From contig NC_007954.1 in NCBI RefSeq assembly GCF_000013765.1, positions 2,728,001-2,792,000 on the forward strand: DNA of 64,000 bases, in the 5' to 3' direction. The position numbers and the translations under genes were made by a program. How positions within the stretch are numbered: position 1 is the first letter of the stretch; each line of letters opens with the position of its first letter. Below the pieces are notes generated by a model. That model ran no database searches. It worked only from the letters and a program-made list of their open reading frames with translations, and was not told the DNA's origin. Below are positions 24,850 to 34,212 of the stretch, piece by piece. The DNA is from Shewanella denitrificans OS217. GTDB taxonomy: Bacteria > Pseudomonadota > Gammaproteobacteria > Enterobacterales > Shewanellaceae.

Positions 24850-27489
24850 CTAACTCTTGGCTTTTTTCTTGGTTTGTTCAACCAACCATTTACCGCCATG
24901 ATACTTAGCAGTCCAACCCGTTGCCTTACCGTCAACCTCAGTGGCCACGTATTGCTCTTTGGTCTTACGGCTAAACTTCACTGCGGCTTTATTACCGTCA
25001 TCATCTTCAACCGGCGCATCGGCAAGATACTGGTATTTAGGCCAAAGTAGCTCGCGATACTTAACCAACTCCTCCACTAAAGGCGCTCGTGTTTCCCGAG
25101 ACTTAGGGAAGGTACTGGCGGCCATAAATATCCCCGCAGCGCCATCACGTAGCACAAAGTGAGCATCGGATTTAGTGCACTTAAGCTCAGGTAAGAAGAT
25201 AGGATCTTCTTTTGGCGGCGCAGCTTCACCGCTTCTTAGCAGCTTGCGGGTATTTTTACATTCGCTGTTGGTACAACCAAAATATTTACCGAAACGGCCA
25301 TTTTTAAGCTCCATGTCATTACCACAACGATCGCATTCAATTAATGGGCCTTCATAACCCTTAATTTTAAACTGACCCGCTTCGACTTCATAACCATCAC
25401 AACTTGGGTTATTACCGCAGACATGCAGCTTACGCTTTTCGTCAATCAAGTAACTGTCCATGGCGGTACCGCACTTACCACAGCGATGCTTAGCACGCAG
25501 CGCATCGGTTTCAGCATCTTCAGCATCGCTGACCGCTTCTTCCCCTGGGGTTAAGTTCATCGTGGTTTTGCAGCGCTCTTTTGGCGGCAAGGCGTAACCT
25601 GAACATCCTAAGAACACCCCAGTTGTGCCAGTACGAATGCCCATGGGACGATCACAGGTTGGGCAGCTAATCGCCTCGGTGAGCACCATTTGATTGAGGT
25701 GCATGCCACCGTCTTCTGGGTCTAGCTCCGCTTTTTCTAACTGCTTAGTAAAATCACCGTAGAAGCCATCGAGAACTTGTTTCCATTCCAGCTTGCCTTG
25801 AGCAACATCATCTAAGGTTTGCTCCATGCTGGCGGTGAAATCGTAGCTCATCAGTTCCTTAAAGCTGCCAACCAGACGGTCACTGACGATTTCACCCATT
25901 TTCTCGGCGAAGAAACGGCGGTTTTCGACTTTAACGTAGCCCCTGTCTTGAATGGTTGAAATAATCGTCGCATAGGTCGATGGACGACCAATGCCGCGCT
26001 TTTCAAGCTCTTTGACTAATGAGGCTTCACCATAACGTGCTGGCGGCTTAGTAAAGTGCTGTTTAGGCGCTAAGGTGTTAAGTGTCAGTGACTCGCCTTT
26101 GTCCACATGGGGTAAGGTGTTGTCTTCTTCGTTCTTCTTACCCATAGGTGGCTGAGCACGAGTCCAACCATCGAACCTTAAGGTACGGCCGCTGGCTTTA
26201 AGCTCATAGTCGCCGGCTTTAACCGTAAGACGGGTAGCATCATATTGGGCAGGTGTCATCTGACAGGCCACAAATTGGCGCCAAATCAGCTCATACAGAC
26301 GCTGAGCATCACGCTCCATGTCAGTTAAGCTTGCCGACTGCACTTGCACGTTTGAGGGCCGTATGGCTTCGTGAGCCTCTTGTGCGCCTTCTTTGCTGCC
26401 ATAGCGGATAGGATCGGCAGGAAGGTACTTAGTGCCAAAATCAGCCGCTATCATCTCGCGGACATTTTCCACCGCTTCCTGACTCAAGTTGGTCGAGTCG
26501 GTACGCATATAGGTAATGTGGCCCGCTTCGTACAAGCGCTGGGCCATCATCATGGTCTTTTTCACCCCAAAGCCCAAACGCGTACTGGCCGCTTGTTGCA
26601 AGGTAGACGTGATATAAGGCGCCGACGGTTTGCTGGAGGTGGCTTTATCTTCCCGTGCGCTCACTGAATAGCTGGCATTGGTTAATCGTTCAACCGCCTG
26701 TTCAGCTTGCGCCTTGTTAATGGGGTTAAAGCTTTCGCCTTGGTACTTGGCCACTTGCATTTTAAGTACTTGGCTCGCGGCAGTATTCAGCTCGGCATTG
26801 ATGTCCCAGAATTCCTCAGGCACAAATGCTTTGATTTCGCTTTCTCTTTCAACCACTAAGCGCACGGCAACCGATTGTACTCGCCCGGCAGACAAGCCAC
26901 GAGCCACTTTTTTCCACAAGAGTGGTGACACCATAAAGCCCACAACGCGGTCGAGGAATCGACGCGCCTGTTGAGCGTTAACCATATTGGTATCTAAACT
27001 TGACGGCTGACTAAAGGCATCTTGGATAGCACTTTTAGTGATCTCGTTAAACACAACTCTTTGATACCGTGAAGCATCACCACCTATGATCTCCTGTAAA
27101 TGCCAGGCGATGGCTTCCCCTTCACGGTCCAAATCGGTTGCGAGATATATTTGGTCAGCAGACTCGGCTAACGCTTTAAGCTCTTTGACGACCTTTTCCT
27201 TGCCAGGCAAGATTTGGTATTTTGCAGCCCAGCCTTTTTCTGGGTTGATGCCCATGCGAGAGACCAGCGCCTGCTTATCGCGGATAAGCTTATATTTGGC
27301 TTTCTCTTCGGGTGACATTTTTCTGACTTCGGCGGCAGTTTTGGTGCTGGCACTGCCGTCAGAGGTGGATGAAGTCGGCAGATCACGTATGTGACCCACA
27401 CTGGACTTTACGATGAATTCTTTACCAAGATATTTATTAATAGTCTTGGCCTTGGCCGGCGATTCGACAATAACTAGCGATTTACCCAT
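24850..27489 (-). CDS. topA: DNA topoisomerase I
   Basis: This 879-residue type IA topoisomerase relaxes negative supercoils. The TOPRIM domain carries DLDRE at 119-123; the catalytic Tyr is Y327 in YMRTDST. Three C-terminal zinc ribbons are visible (CPTC, CGKC and CDRC pairs with their partner cysteines), then a further C-terminal domain ending in a Lys-rich tail. I chose the ATG at 27489 because the protein then starts MGKSLVIVESPAKA as in E. coli; the in-frame ATG at 27537 adds 16 non-homologous residues. It is divergent from astB. Confidence 0.96.
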   Translation of the reverse strand: MGKSLVIVESPAKAKTINKYLGKEFIVKSSVGHIRDLPTSSTSDGSASTKTAAEVRKMSPEEKAKYKLIRDKQALVSRMGINPEKGWAAKYQILPGKEKVVKELKALAESADQIYLATDLDREGEAIAWHLQEIIGGDASRYQRVVFNEITKSAIQDAFSQPSSLDTNMVNAQQARRFLDRVVGFMVSPLLWKKVARGLSAGRVQSVAVRLVVERESEIKAFVPEEFWDINAELNTAASQVLKMQVAKYQGESFNPINKAQAEQAVERLTNASYSVSAREDKATSSKPSAPYITSTLQQAASTRLGFGVKKTMMMAQRLYEAGHITYMRTDSTNLSQEAVENVREMIAADFGTKYLPADPIRYGSKEGAQEAHEAIRPSNVQVQSASLTDMERDAQRLYELIWRQFVACQMTPAQYDATRLTVKAGDYELKASGRTLRFDGWTRAQPPMGKKNEEDNTLPHVDKGESLTLNTLAPKQHFTKPPARYGEASLVKELEKRGIGRPSTYATIISTIQDRGYVKVENRRFFAEKMGEIVSDRLVGSFKELMSYDFTASMEQTLDDVAQGKLEWKQVLDGFYGDFTKQLEKAELDPEDGGMHLNQMVLTEAISCPTCDRPMGIRTGTTGVFLGCSGYALPPKERCKTTMNLTPGEEAVSDAEDAETDALRAKHRCGKCGTAMDSYLIDEKRKLHVCGNNPSCDGYEVEAGQFKIKGYEGPLIECDRCGNDMELKNGRFGKYFGCTNSECKNTRKLLRSGEAAPPKEDPIFLPELKCTKSDAHFVLRDGAAGIFMAASTFPKSRETRAPLVEELVKYRELLWPKYQYLADAPVEDDDGNKAAVKFSRKTKEQYVATEVDGKATGWTAKYHGGKWLVEQTKKKAKS

Positions 27490-27884
27490 AGTTTTATTTG
27501 CGCCAAAAGTCTCAAACAGATAGAAAATTGTTTCCATATATAGAGTGTTGCGGCGATAGTTTCAAGTTAATACCGTTTTTATGTGCTTATAGAGTCAATT
27601 TTTGAACAATATAAATAAATCAAAAAATAATCTTGCGTTTTATTAGGCTAAAATCTCACAATTGGCTAGCCCTTAAGCAAACTCTTGCATTTTTAATCAC
27701 TTTTTCCCTTTTTAGTCCTGTTAGGCCAAACTTGTGCCCTTTAAAACCACAGGTATACTGGCAGGCAAATGAAAAGATTTAACCTTAAAATAGTGACATT
27801 CAACAATCCAAGCTTCACCGGTAATGATTGCATCAAATTGGGTTAAATTGACAATAACTAACGCCCTCTTTAATAGGATAAATA
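27490..27884. other. Divergent topA-astB intergenic region
   Basis: A 395-base AT-rich spacer that should contain promoters for both genes. I looked for ArgR-type boxes for astB and found none convincing. No gene is seen. Confidence 0.4.
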
Positions 27885-29219
27885 ATGAAGCACTTTGAAG
27901 CTAATTTCGACGGCCTCGTCGGCCCGACTCATAACTACGCAGGCTTATCCTTTGGCAACGTGGCCTCTTATAGTAACGCGGCCCAAACCGCCAACCCTAA
28001 AGCAGCGGCGAAGCAAGGCCTGCAAAAAGCCAAAGCCTTGGCGGATTTGGGTATGACTCAAGGGGTATTAGCCCCACAGGAGCGCCCAGACCTCTACACA
28101 TTACGTCGAATTGGTTTTTCAGGCTCTGATGCCGAAGTTATCCAAAAAGCCGCTAAGCAGGCTCCTGCATTACTCAACGCCTGTTGCAGTGCATCAAGCA
28201 TGTGGACGGCCAATGCCGCCACTGTGTCACCCAGTGCTGATACTCGAGATGGCAAGGTGCACTTCACGCCTGCAAATTTAGTGGATAAGTTGCACCGCAG
28301 TATCGAGCCCATCACCACGGCCAACATTTTAAAGGCAACCTTTAAAGATCCCCATTTCTTCCAACATCACGCACATTTGCCAGAACATGCTCATTTTGGT
28401 GATGAGGGGGCGGCAAACCACACTCGTTTGTGTGGTGAATACGGTCATTCTGGGGTTGAGTTGTTTGTTTATGGTCAGGAGGCTACCAATCCTAACGCGC
28501 CTAAACCGAAAAAATACCCAGCCCGTCAAACCTTAGAAGCCTCACAAGCCATAGCACGCTTGCATCAATTAGAAGATGAAAGCACAGTGTTTATGCAGCA
28601 AAACCCTGACGTTATCGATCAAGGTGTGTTCCATAACGACGTGATTTCAGTGGGTAACCAAAATGTGCTCTTTTATCACGAGCAAGCCTTCTTAAATACT
28701 GACGCTAAGTTTGATGAAATTCGCCGAAAAATGAATGCAGACATGCATTTTGTGAAAGTGGCCACCTCACAAGTGTCCATCGATGATGCGGTGAAAAGTT
28801 ACTTATTCAACACCCAAATCATCACGCTACCAAGTGGCGAAATGACCATAATCGCACCGACGGATTGCCAGGAAAATCTCGCAGTATTTGCCTACCTCAA
28901 TGAGCTTGTGACCTTAGGCACACCTATCAAGCAAGTGCGTTATTATGACGTGAAGCAAAGTATGCAAAATGGTGGCGGCCCTGCGTGTCTGCGCCTTAGG
29001 GTGGCATTGAACGACCAAGAATTAGCCGCAGTGAATCAAGACACCTTGATGAACGACGCTCTCTTTGGCCGATTAAATACTTGGGTTGAGAAACATTACC
29101 GCGACAGCTTATCGGTGAAAGACTTAGCCGACCCTCAGTTGATTGTTGAATCACGCACAGCGCTGGATGAACTGACCCAAATATTGAAGCTTGGCAGCGT
29201 GTATCAGTTCCAAAAATAA
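27885..29219 (+). CDS. astB: N-succinylarginine dihydrolase
   Basis: This 444-residue enzyme performs the second step of the arginine succinyltransferase pathway, converting succinylarginine to succinylornithine, CO2 and ammonia. It matches AstB throughout: FDGLVGPTHNYAGLSFGN at the start, DVISVGNQNVLFYHE, and GGGPACLRLRV, containing the probable catalytic Cys near the C-terminus. Other ast genes are not in the window, so astB is separated from astCAD here. An AGGATAAATA ribosome site precedes the ATG. Confidence 0.96.
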   Translation: MKHFEANFDGLVGPTHNYAGLSFGNVASYSNAAQTANPKAAAKQGLQKAKALADLGMTQGVLAPQERPDLYTLRRIGFSGSDAEVIQKAAKQAPALLNACCSASSMWTANAATVSPSADTRDGKVHFTPANLVDKLHRSIEPITTANILKATFKDPHFFQHHAHLPEHAHFGDEGAANHTRLCGEYGHSGVELFVYGQEATNPNAPKPKKYPARQTLEASQAIARLHQLEDESTVFMQQNPDVIDQGVFHNDVISVGNQNVLFYHEQAFLNTDAKFDEIRRKMNADMHFVKVATSQVSIDDAVKSYLFNTQIITLPSGEMTIIAPTDCQENLAVFAYLNELVTLGTPIKQVRYYDVKQSMQNGGGPACLRLRVALNDQELAAVNQDTLMNDALFGRLNTWVEKHYRDSLSVKDLADPQLIVESRTALDELTQILKLGSVYQFQK

Positions 29220-29246
29220 CTCATACTAAGTACATAATGGAAAAAG

Positions 29247-29278
29247 TAAGGGCGCCAATTGGCGCCCTTATTGTTTGT
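29247..29278. terminator. Bidirectional terminator after astB
   Basis: A perfect 24-base palindrome (TAAGGGCGCC-AATT-GGCGCCCTTA) with T-rich flank lies between convergent astB and the Ig-like lipoprotein gene. Confidence 0.85.
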
Positions 29279-29292
29279 TATCAAGATATCGA

Positions 29293-31749
29293 TTAGATAA
29301 TACTTACAGCAATGGATACGACCTGAGTCACTAAGCCATTTGGAGCCTCGACTTCGACAATAAAGACCCCAGAATTTGGCTCATCCTCCCCTTTAAGGGT
29401 CGCACTGAATTCACGACCACCATTATAATTTGAACTTGGCCAAATTAGCTCAGGTGAACTGACTACAGAACCGGCACTGGTTTTAAACCTGACTTTAGAG
29501 CCTGCAGGCATCTGTTGATTATGTAAATCCGAAATTGTAAACAATACCGAAGCAGCACCTTTACCTAATATGGTAATGTTGCCGCCAGAATGGATACCTG
29601 TATGGTCGTAGATGAGAATATCACTGCCCTTCGTTGCGTAGGCCGTGCTACCCGACATCACCATCACTAGACTCGCTCTAACATACAATGACTGTGAATC
29701 ACTCACTCCATCGGCACAACCTGCATGTGCTGTTTGAGCACAGAGTACCCCGTTATATTTACTGTCTGCGGCATCAAATACCCCATTAGTATTAAAATCC
29801 ACCAACTCCTCTAAATTACCGCCTATTTGTCCGCCGGTTTGCTGAGGATTAAACAAGCCATCTTCATTGTAATCAGTAAAGGCATCGGCTAGGTCGAAGG
29901 GTCTACCACTGACATCTTTTTCAGTCAAAAAGGCATTTAATTCAGAAGCATCGAAGCGGCCGTTACCATTAAGATCAGGGAAGGACTCTTCACCAATGGC
30001 GGTAGCCGTAATCGTTGCGCGGCCACCATAACGTTGGCCATAAATATTGCCATAGCGCCCCACAGAAGCATCATAGCTTAGTACCGCACTTGGGTTACGT
30101 ATCATGGCACCCGTGCCATCTATGATCACTTCACCTTCGGGTCTGGGTTGCTGACTGGTCCAATTGACGCTACAGGCGCCATTCACTGTTTGGCAGGCAT
30201 CTTGAATCGCCCCGCCTTCAGTGGTGAAAGACACTGTAGTGCCATTCGGTACCGGGTTATTAAAGGCATCGGCGAGGCGAGCCGTGACTTTAACCACAGT
30301 ATTTTCCTGTTCCCAGCCTTCGGCATTTAAAAACTCAGCCGAAAGCGAGAAACTGTCTTGATCTGGAATACCGGTCGAAACAATTAACTGGCTTGATTGG
30401 CTTGAAATCAAAGGTGACGAGCCATCCACAGTACCAGTGACTCGCACTGACGTTGCTACCGTACCCGTGCGCACCACGGTTTGCACTATGCCTTCGCTAT
30501 TGGTCGTGGCGACAACAGGATCTAAACTGATGCCGCCCACTGTGGTATTAAGAGAAAAACTGACGCTTTGGTTACTGACCACATTGCTGTTCTTATCCAG
30601 CACTTTGAATTTAACCACAGAAGACTCAGTGCCCCCTGTGCCTAAGATACTGATGTTTTGCGGCTGCGCTGAAATAAACACGATACTGCCAACACTTGCC
30701 TGTAACACGTTTAAGCTGCCACTGGCCGAAAGGTTGATGCCACCCGCATTAGCGGTCACGTTAATTTGATCTGCACCAACACAGCCCTGGGCTAAATAGG
30801 TGGTGGTCGCCACACCATTAACCGAAGAGACTGGCGAGCTGATGGTCGCCTGAGCTGGACTTTTTGTGGCACAGGTAGATGAAAAATTGACATCCACTGG
30901 CTGAGTGTAAGGATTACCTTTATCATCTTGAATAAGCACAGAAATAGTCGCCGTGCCGCCAGCAGTTAAATCCACGACACTCACCGCCGCTTTACCCGAT
31001 ACAAAGGGGCTGCCGCTTCCCATTACCACATTGGTGGCGCCTACCACTACAATCGCTTTACCGATTTCACCGGTTGACAGAGATGCCGTAACTTCTCCCG
31101 CACCTAAAGAACTGCCGGCATAAATATCGACACTGGCTTTACCCTGAGCATTGGTCACTGCTGTTTTAATAGGTAAATCACCGATTGGGCTAGCAAAAGT
31201 CACAATAGCAGGCTTAGTTAGGCCGCTTACTGTCGCCGTGAGCTTACCAGGCGTTAATGTGGTGATAGACTGTATCGCTTGACCTGCGGCATCCGTTAAG
31301 ACTAAATCAACTTGGGCACCACCTGCGGCTTGCCCACCATCGCCTTTCATGCTCACTGCGACTGTACCGAACTCGCCCGATTCCAGTGCAGCCGTGACTA
31401 AGCTGGCACCCGCTTTATCGGCCGTAGACAACTTAATCGTTGCAATGCCCTGCGCATTAGTTCGCGCCGTGCCCGATACTGGATCGAAAGTACCTGATAG
31501 TGGGTCTTTTAAACTGAAGGTGATAAATTCACCACTAATGGGCCCGTTTACCGAGTGAGATACGGTTGCGGTAATTGTGGCTGGAGTTGTCGCCGTCACA
31601 TCGGCGATATTTGAAGATAATACGACGCTGGTGACTGGAGGAGTAACGTTGCCGCCATCCCCGGAGTCAGTAATGCTACCCCCACCACCGCAGGCTGACA
31701 TTAACAATGAAAATAAAAGCGCTAAATAAACGTTATAAGCTGACTTCAT
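29293..31749 (-). CDS. Ig-like (Big_1-type) repeat lipoprotein with Ca-binding-like motifs
   Basis: This 818-residue protein has a lipoprotein signal (LLMSACGGGG, Cys about residue 20). The mature part is a chain of beta-rich Ig-like domains with recurring A-x-V-x-x-G/N-x-x-S patterns, like invasin/intimin-type Big domains. Around 590-680 it carries three Asp/Asn-rich stretches resembling EF-hand or dockerin loops (DLNGNGRFDASEL, DYNEDGLFNPQQ, DFNTNGVFDAAD). Cys pairs occur there and near 310. It is probably cell-surface or periplasmic and possibly adhesive; no function is shown. It is transcribed alone, opposite to its neighbours. Confidence 0.8.
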   Translation of the reverse strand: MKSAYNVYLALLFSLLMSACGGGGSITDSGDGGNVTPPVTSVVLSSNIADVTATTPATITATVSHSVNGPISGEFITFSLKDPLSGTFDPVSGTARTNAQGIATIKLSTADKAGASLVTAALESGEFGTVAVSMKGDGGQAAGGAQVDLVLTDAAGQAIQSITTLTPGKLTATVSGLTKPAIVTFASPIGDLPIKTAVTNAQGKASVDIYAGSSLGAGEVTASLSTGEIGKAIVVVGATNVVMGSGSPFVSGKAAVSVVDLTAGGTATISVLIQDDKGNPYTQPVDVNFSSTCATKSPAQATISSPVSSVNGVATTTYLAQGCVGADQINVTANAGGINLSASGSLNVLQASVGSIVFISAQPQNISILGTGGTESSVVKFKVLDKNSNVVSNQSVSFSLNTTVGGISLDPVVATTNSEGIVQTVVRTGTVATSVRVTGTVDGSSPLISSQSSQLIVSTGIPDQDSFSLSAEFLNAEGWEQENTVVKVTARLADAFNNPVPNGTTVSFTTEGGAIQDACQTVNGACSVNWTSQQPRPEGEVIIDGTGAMIRNPSAVLSYDASVGRYGNIYGQRYGGRATITATAIGEESFPDLNGNGRFDASELNAFLTEKDVSGRPFDLADAFTDYNEDGLFNPQQTGGQIGGNLEELVDFNTNGVFDAADSKYNGVLCAQTAHAGCADGVSDSQSLYVRASLVMVMSGSTAYATKGSDILIYDHTGIHSGGNITILGKGAASVLFTISDLHNQQMPAGSKVRFKTSAGSVVSSPELIWPSSNYNGGREFSATLKGEDEPNSGVFIVEVEAPNGLVTQVVSIAVSII

Positions 31750-31974
31750 TTGTCAGGCTCCTTGTTGTATTTTTAATACTCAAAAAACGATACTTCATTA
31801 TATATAGGTTAACATTACACAAATTTCATGTAACTTTTCTACAACTTCCTGTATTTATCTTGAATAAATATCAGAAGTTTAGCTTTATTGTCCATTTCAT
31901 CAGCTTAGCTTTACTGCTAGGCTTCAGTGAATTATAGGCATGACTCAAAATTAAAAATAAAAAAAGGACTCAGA

Positions 31975-33291
31975 GTGATAAAAATAAACAAACTTGGACT
32001 GACAAGTAAAATACTCATAGGTATGGGGGCCGGTGTCATTATTGGTCTTTTATTACGCAATATTTTTCCTGGCAGTGAATGGGTTCAAGACTACATTACC
32101 GAGGGTTTCTTACATGTTGTTGGCACTATTTTTATTGCTAGCTTGAAAATGTTAGTGGTGCCACTGGTGTTTATTTCGTTGGTTTGTGGTACTTGTTCAC
32201 TGAGTGACCCGTCAAAACTCGGCCGTTTAGGCGGTAAAACCATAGCGTTTTATTTATTTACCACAGCAATTGCGTTAACCCTTGCCATAGCGGCTGCGAT
32301 TTTAATTCATCCAGGCAACGCGTCACTGGCATCAAGCCAGATGGAATATGTGGTCAAAGAAGCCCCCAGCCTTGCTGAAGTGATCATAAATATTGTTCCA
32401 ACAAATCCAATGCAGGCTTTGAGTGAAGGCAATATGCTGCAGATCATCATTTTTGCGGTAATTTTTGGTTTTGCTATTTCACATATTGGCGAGCGCGGAG
32501 TACGAGTGGCCGCGTTATTTAATGACCTCAATGACGTTATCATGCGTGTGGTCACCCTTATAATGCAGCTAGCGCCTTACGGTGTATTTGCATTAATGGC
32601 CAAGCTAAGCCTAACTTTAGGCTTAGAAACCTTTGGCAGTGTGCTTAAATATTTTTTCCTCGTGGTATTGGTATTACTGCTGCAGGCGCTAATTGTCTAC
32701 CCAAGTTTGCTCAAACTTTTTTCAGGCTTAAATCCACTGATGTTTTTGCGCAAAATGCGCGACGTGCAATTATTTGCCTTTAGCACGGCAAGCTCTAATG
32801 CCACTCTGCCTGTCACCATAGAAACCAGCGAACATAGGATGGGCGTTGACAATAAGATTGCCTCCTTTACCTTACCCTTAGGCGCCACATTAAACATGGA
32901 CGGCACTGCTATCATGCAAGGTGTCGCCACCGTCTTTATCGCTCAAGTCTTTGGTATCGAGTTAAGTCTTTTAGATTATGCCACTGTGGTTGTGACTGCG
33001 ACTTTGGCATCCATAGGCACAGCGGGAGTGCCAGGTGTAGGTCTTATCATGCTTGCCATGGTGCTCAATCAAGTGGGTTTGCCTGTCGAAGGCATCGCAC
33101 TCATTATCGGTGTAGACAGGTTATTGGACATGCTGCGCACCGCAGTAAATGTCACGGGGGATACTGTTGCTACTTTGATTATTGCCAAATCTGAAGGTGA
33201 ATTTAACCAAGCTATTTTTGATGATTCTCAGGCAGGAAAAGCCGCTAAAAGCTTTGAAGAGCAAGTCATGCACCCTAAGAAAACCAACTAA
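31975..33291 (+). CDS. Dicarboxylate/amino acid:cation symporter (DAACS family)
   Basis: This inner-membrane symporter of about 438 residues is in the GltP/GltT/DctA family. Hallmarks are the re-entrant loop SSNATLP, NMDGTA for substrate and sodium binding, and GVPGVGLIMLAMV plus RTAVNVTGD in the last helices. It carries glutamate, aspartate or C4-dicarboxylates with Na+ or H+; the substrate is not resolved. I prefer GTG at 31975 because AAGGA lies 6 bases upstream; a GTG at 31927 would add 16 basic residues. Confidence 0.92.
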   Translation: MIKINKLGLTSKILIGMGAGVIIGLLLRNIFPGSEWVQDYITEGFLHVVGTIFIASLKMLVVPLVFISLVCGTCSLSDPSKLGRLGGKTIAFYLFTTAIALTLAIAAAILIHPGNASLASSQMEYVVKEAPSLAEVIINIVPTNPMQALSEGNMLQIIIFAVIFGFAISHIGERGVRVAALFNDLNDVIMRVVTLIMQLAPYGVFALMAKLSLTLGLETFGSVLKYFFLVVLVLLLQALIVYPSLLKLFSGLNPLMFLRKMRDVQLFAFSTASSNATLPVTIETSEHRMGVDNKIASFTLPLGATLNMDGTAIMQGVATVFIAQVFGIELSLLDYATVVVTATLASIGTAGVPGVGLIMLAMVLNQVGLPVEGIALIIGVDRLLDMLRTAVNVTGDTVATLIIAKSEGEFNQAIFDDSQAGKAAKSFEEQVMHPKKTN

Positions 33292-33338
33292 GCCATTAGC
33301 TAACTTGGACTAATAAACCTGTACGACAGTTAGCAGAC

Positions 33339-33370
33339 AATAAAAAAGACGCCTCGGCGTCTTTTTTATT
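33339..33370. terminator. Bidirectional terminator, symporter / hydroxylase gene
   Basis: AATAAAAAAGACGC and its complement are separated by a CTCG tetraloop, with T runs on both strands, between convergent genes. Confidence 0.92.
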
Positions 33371-33387
33371 CATCCATCATCAAACAC

Positions 33388-34080
33388 TTAAGACAAGTTA
33401 TATAACTGCTCGGCGCGATTAAACATGACCCAAGATGTGGCGATATATTTATCACCACTTAAAGGAATATTGCCTCTGTGACTGTGAGTAAAGCCCGCTG
33501 GCGCTATCACCATAGTGCCTTTTTTGGGTGAAATTTTACGCTCTTGATAGAAAAACTCGGTTTCGCCACCTGCTGTCACATCATTAAGGTAAAACATATA
33601 TAACACAACCCGGTGCAAAGCCTCATTATGACCTTGCTGTGGAAACTGTTCTGAATGCCAATGGGGATATCCCCCCTTACCTTGCTCATATCGCTGCACA
33701 TTAACTGTGCCACTTCTAAAGAGATACTTAACAATCGCCTCAGCCCTTGGCTCACCTAAGGCATCAAAATTTGCTGGGGTTAAGGTGACCGCTTGGCCAT
33801 TTTCATCGGCCACCGCCACCGAAACCGCCCCCATCATCGCCAGAGAATACTGCTTGAAATAGGCTACACTGTGCTTGAGTGTGGTGGCTAACAGTTCATT
33901 TTTTAATTCAGCGAGTTCTGGGTGTGAGTCTAGCATTAAATCTTGGCTGATTTTTTTCTCAAGATCCACGCCATTACCTGTGCGCCCAGGCGCGACACTG
34001 GGATGCTGTTCAAATGCCTTGATCAAACGGTCACATAAATCATCACTCATGGCATTAGGGTAGACTTCAATAAAATCCAT
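33388..34080 (-). CDS. 2OG-Fe(II) oxygenase, prolyl 4-hydroxylase-like
   Basis: This 230-residue protein has a C-terminal double-stranded beta-helix core. The probable iron ligands are in YPHWHSEQ (H140/H142 and E144, so HxE or a shifted HxD) and the distal FTHSHRG (H199/H201). GGETEFFYQ and KGTMVIAPAGF match P4H-type enzymes. Substrate unknown; bacterial relatives hydroxylate proteins or small peptides. It is unrelated in subfamily to the IPNS-like gene at 3.6 kb. It is a single gene. Confidence 0.8.
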   Translation of the reverse strand: MDFIEVYPNAMSDDLCDRLIKAFEQHPSVAPGRTGNGVDLEKKISQDLMLDSHPELAELKNELLATTLKHSVAYFKQYSLAMMGAVSVAVADENGQAVTLTPANFDALGEPRAEAIVKYLFRSGTVNVQRYEQGKGGYPHWHSEQFPQQGHNEALHRVVLYMFYLNDVTAGGETEFFYQERKISPKKGTMVIAPAGFTHSHRGNIPLSGDKYIATSWVMFNRAEQLYNLS

Positions 34081-34212
34081 ATAAATTAATTATTTTTTCT
34101 AAGAGGAATGCTAACATGCTGCCACGGTAGCATAAGCAATGTAAAGCCTTGTTATTGCAGATTTGTTGATAATAATAACTTTTTAGCAACAGCTTAATGA
34201 ATATATGGATCT

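Noticed and set aside
27490..27884. ArgR operator upstream of astB
   Set aside because: Only weak half-sites such as TGAAC were found, with no 18-bp palindrome.
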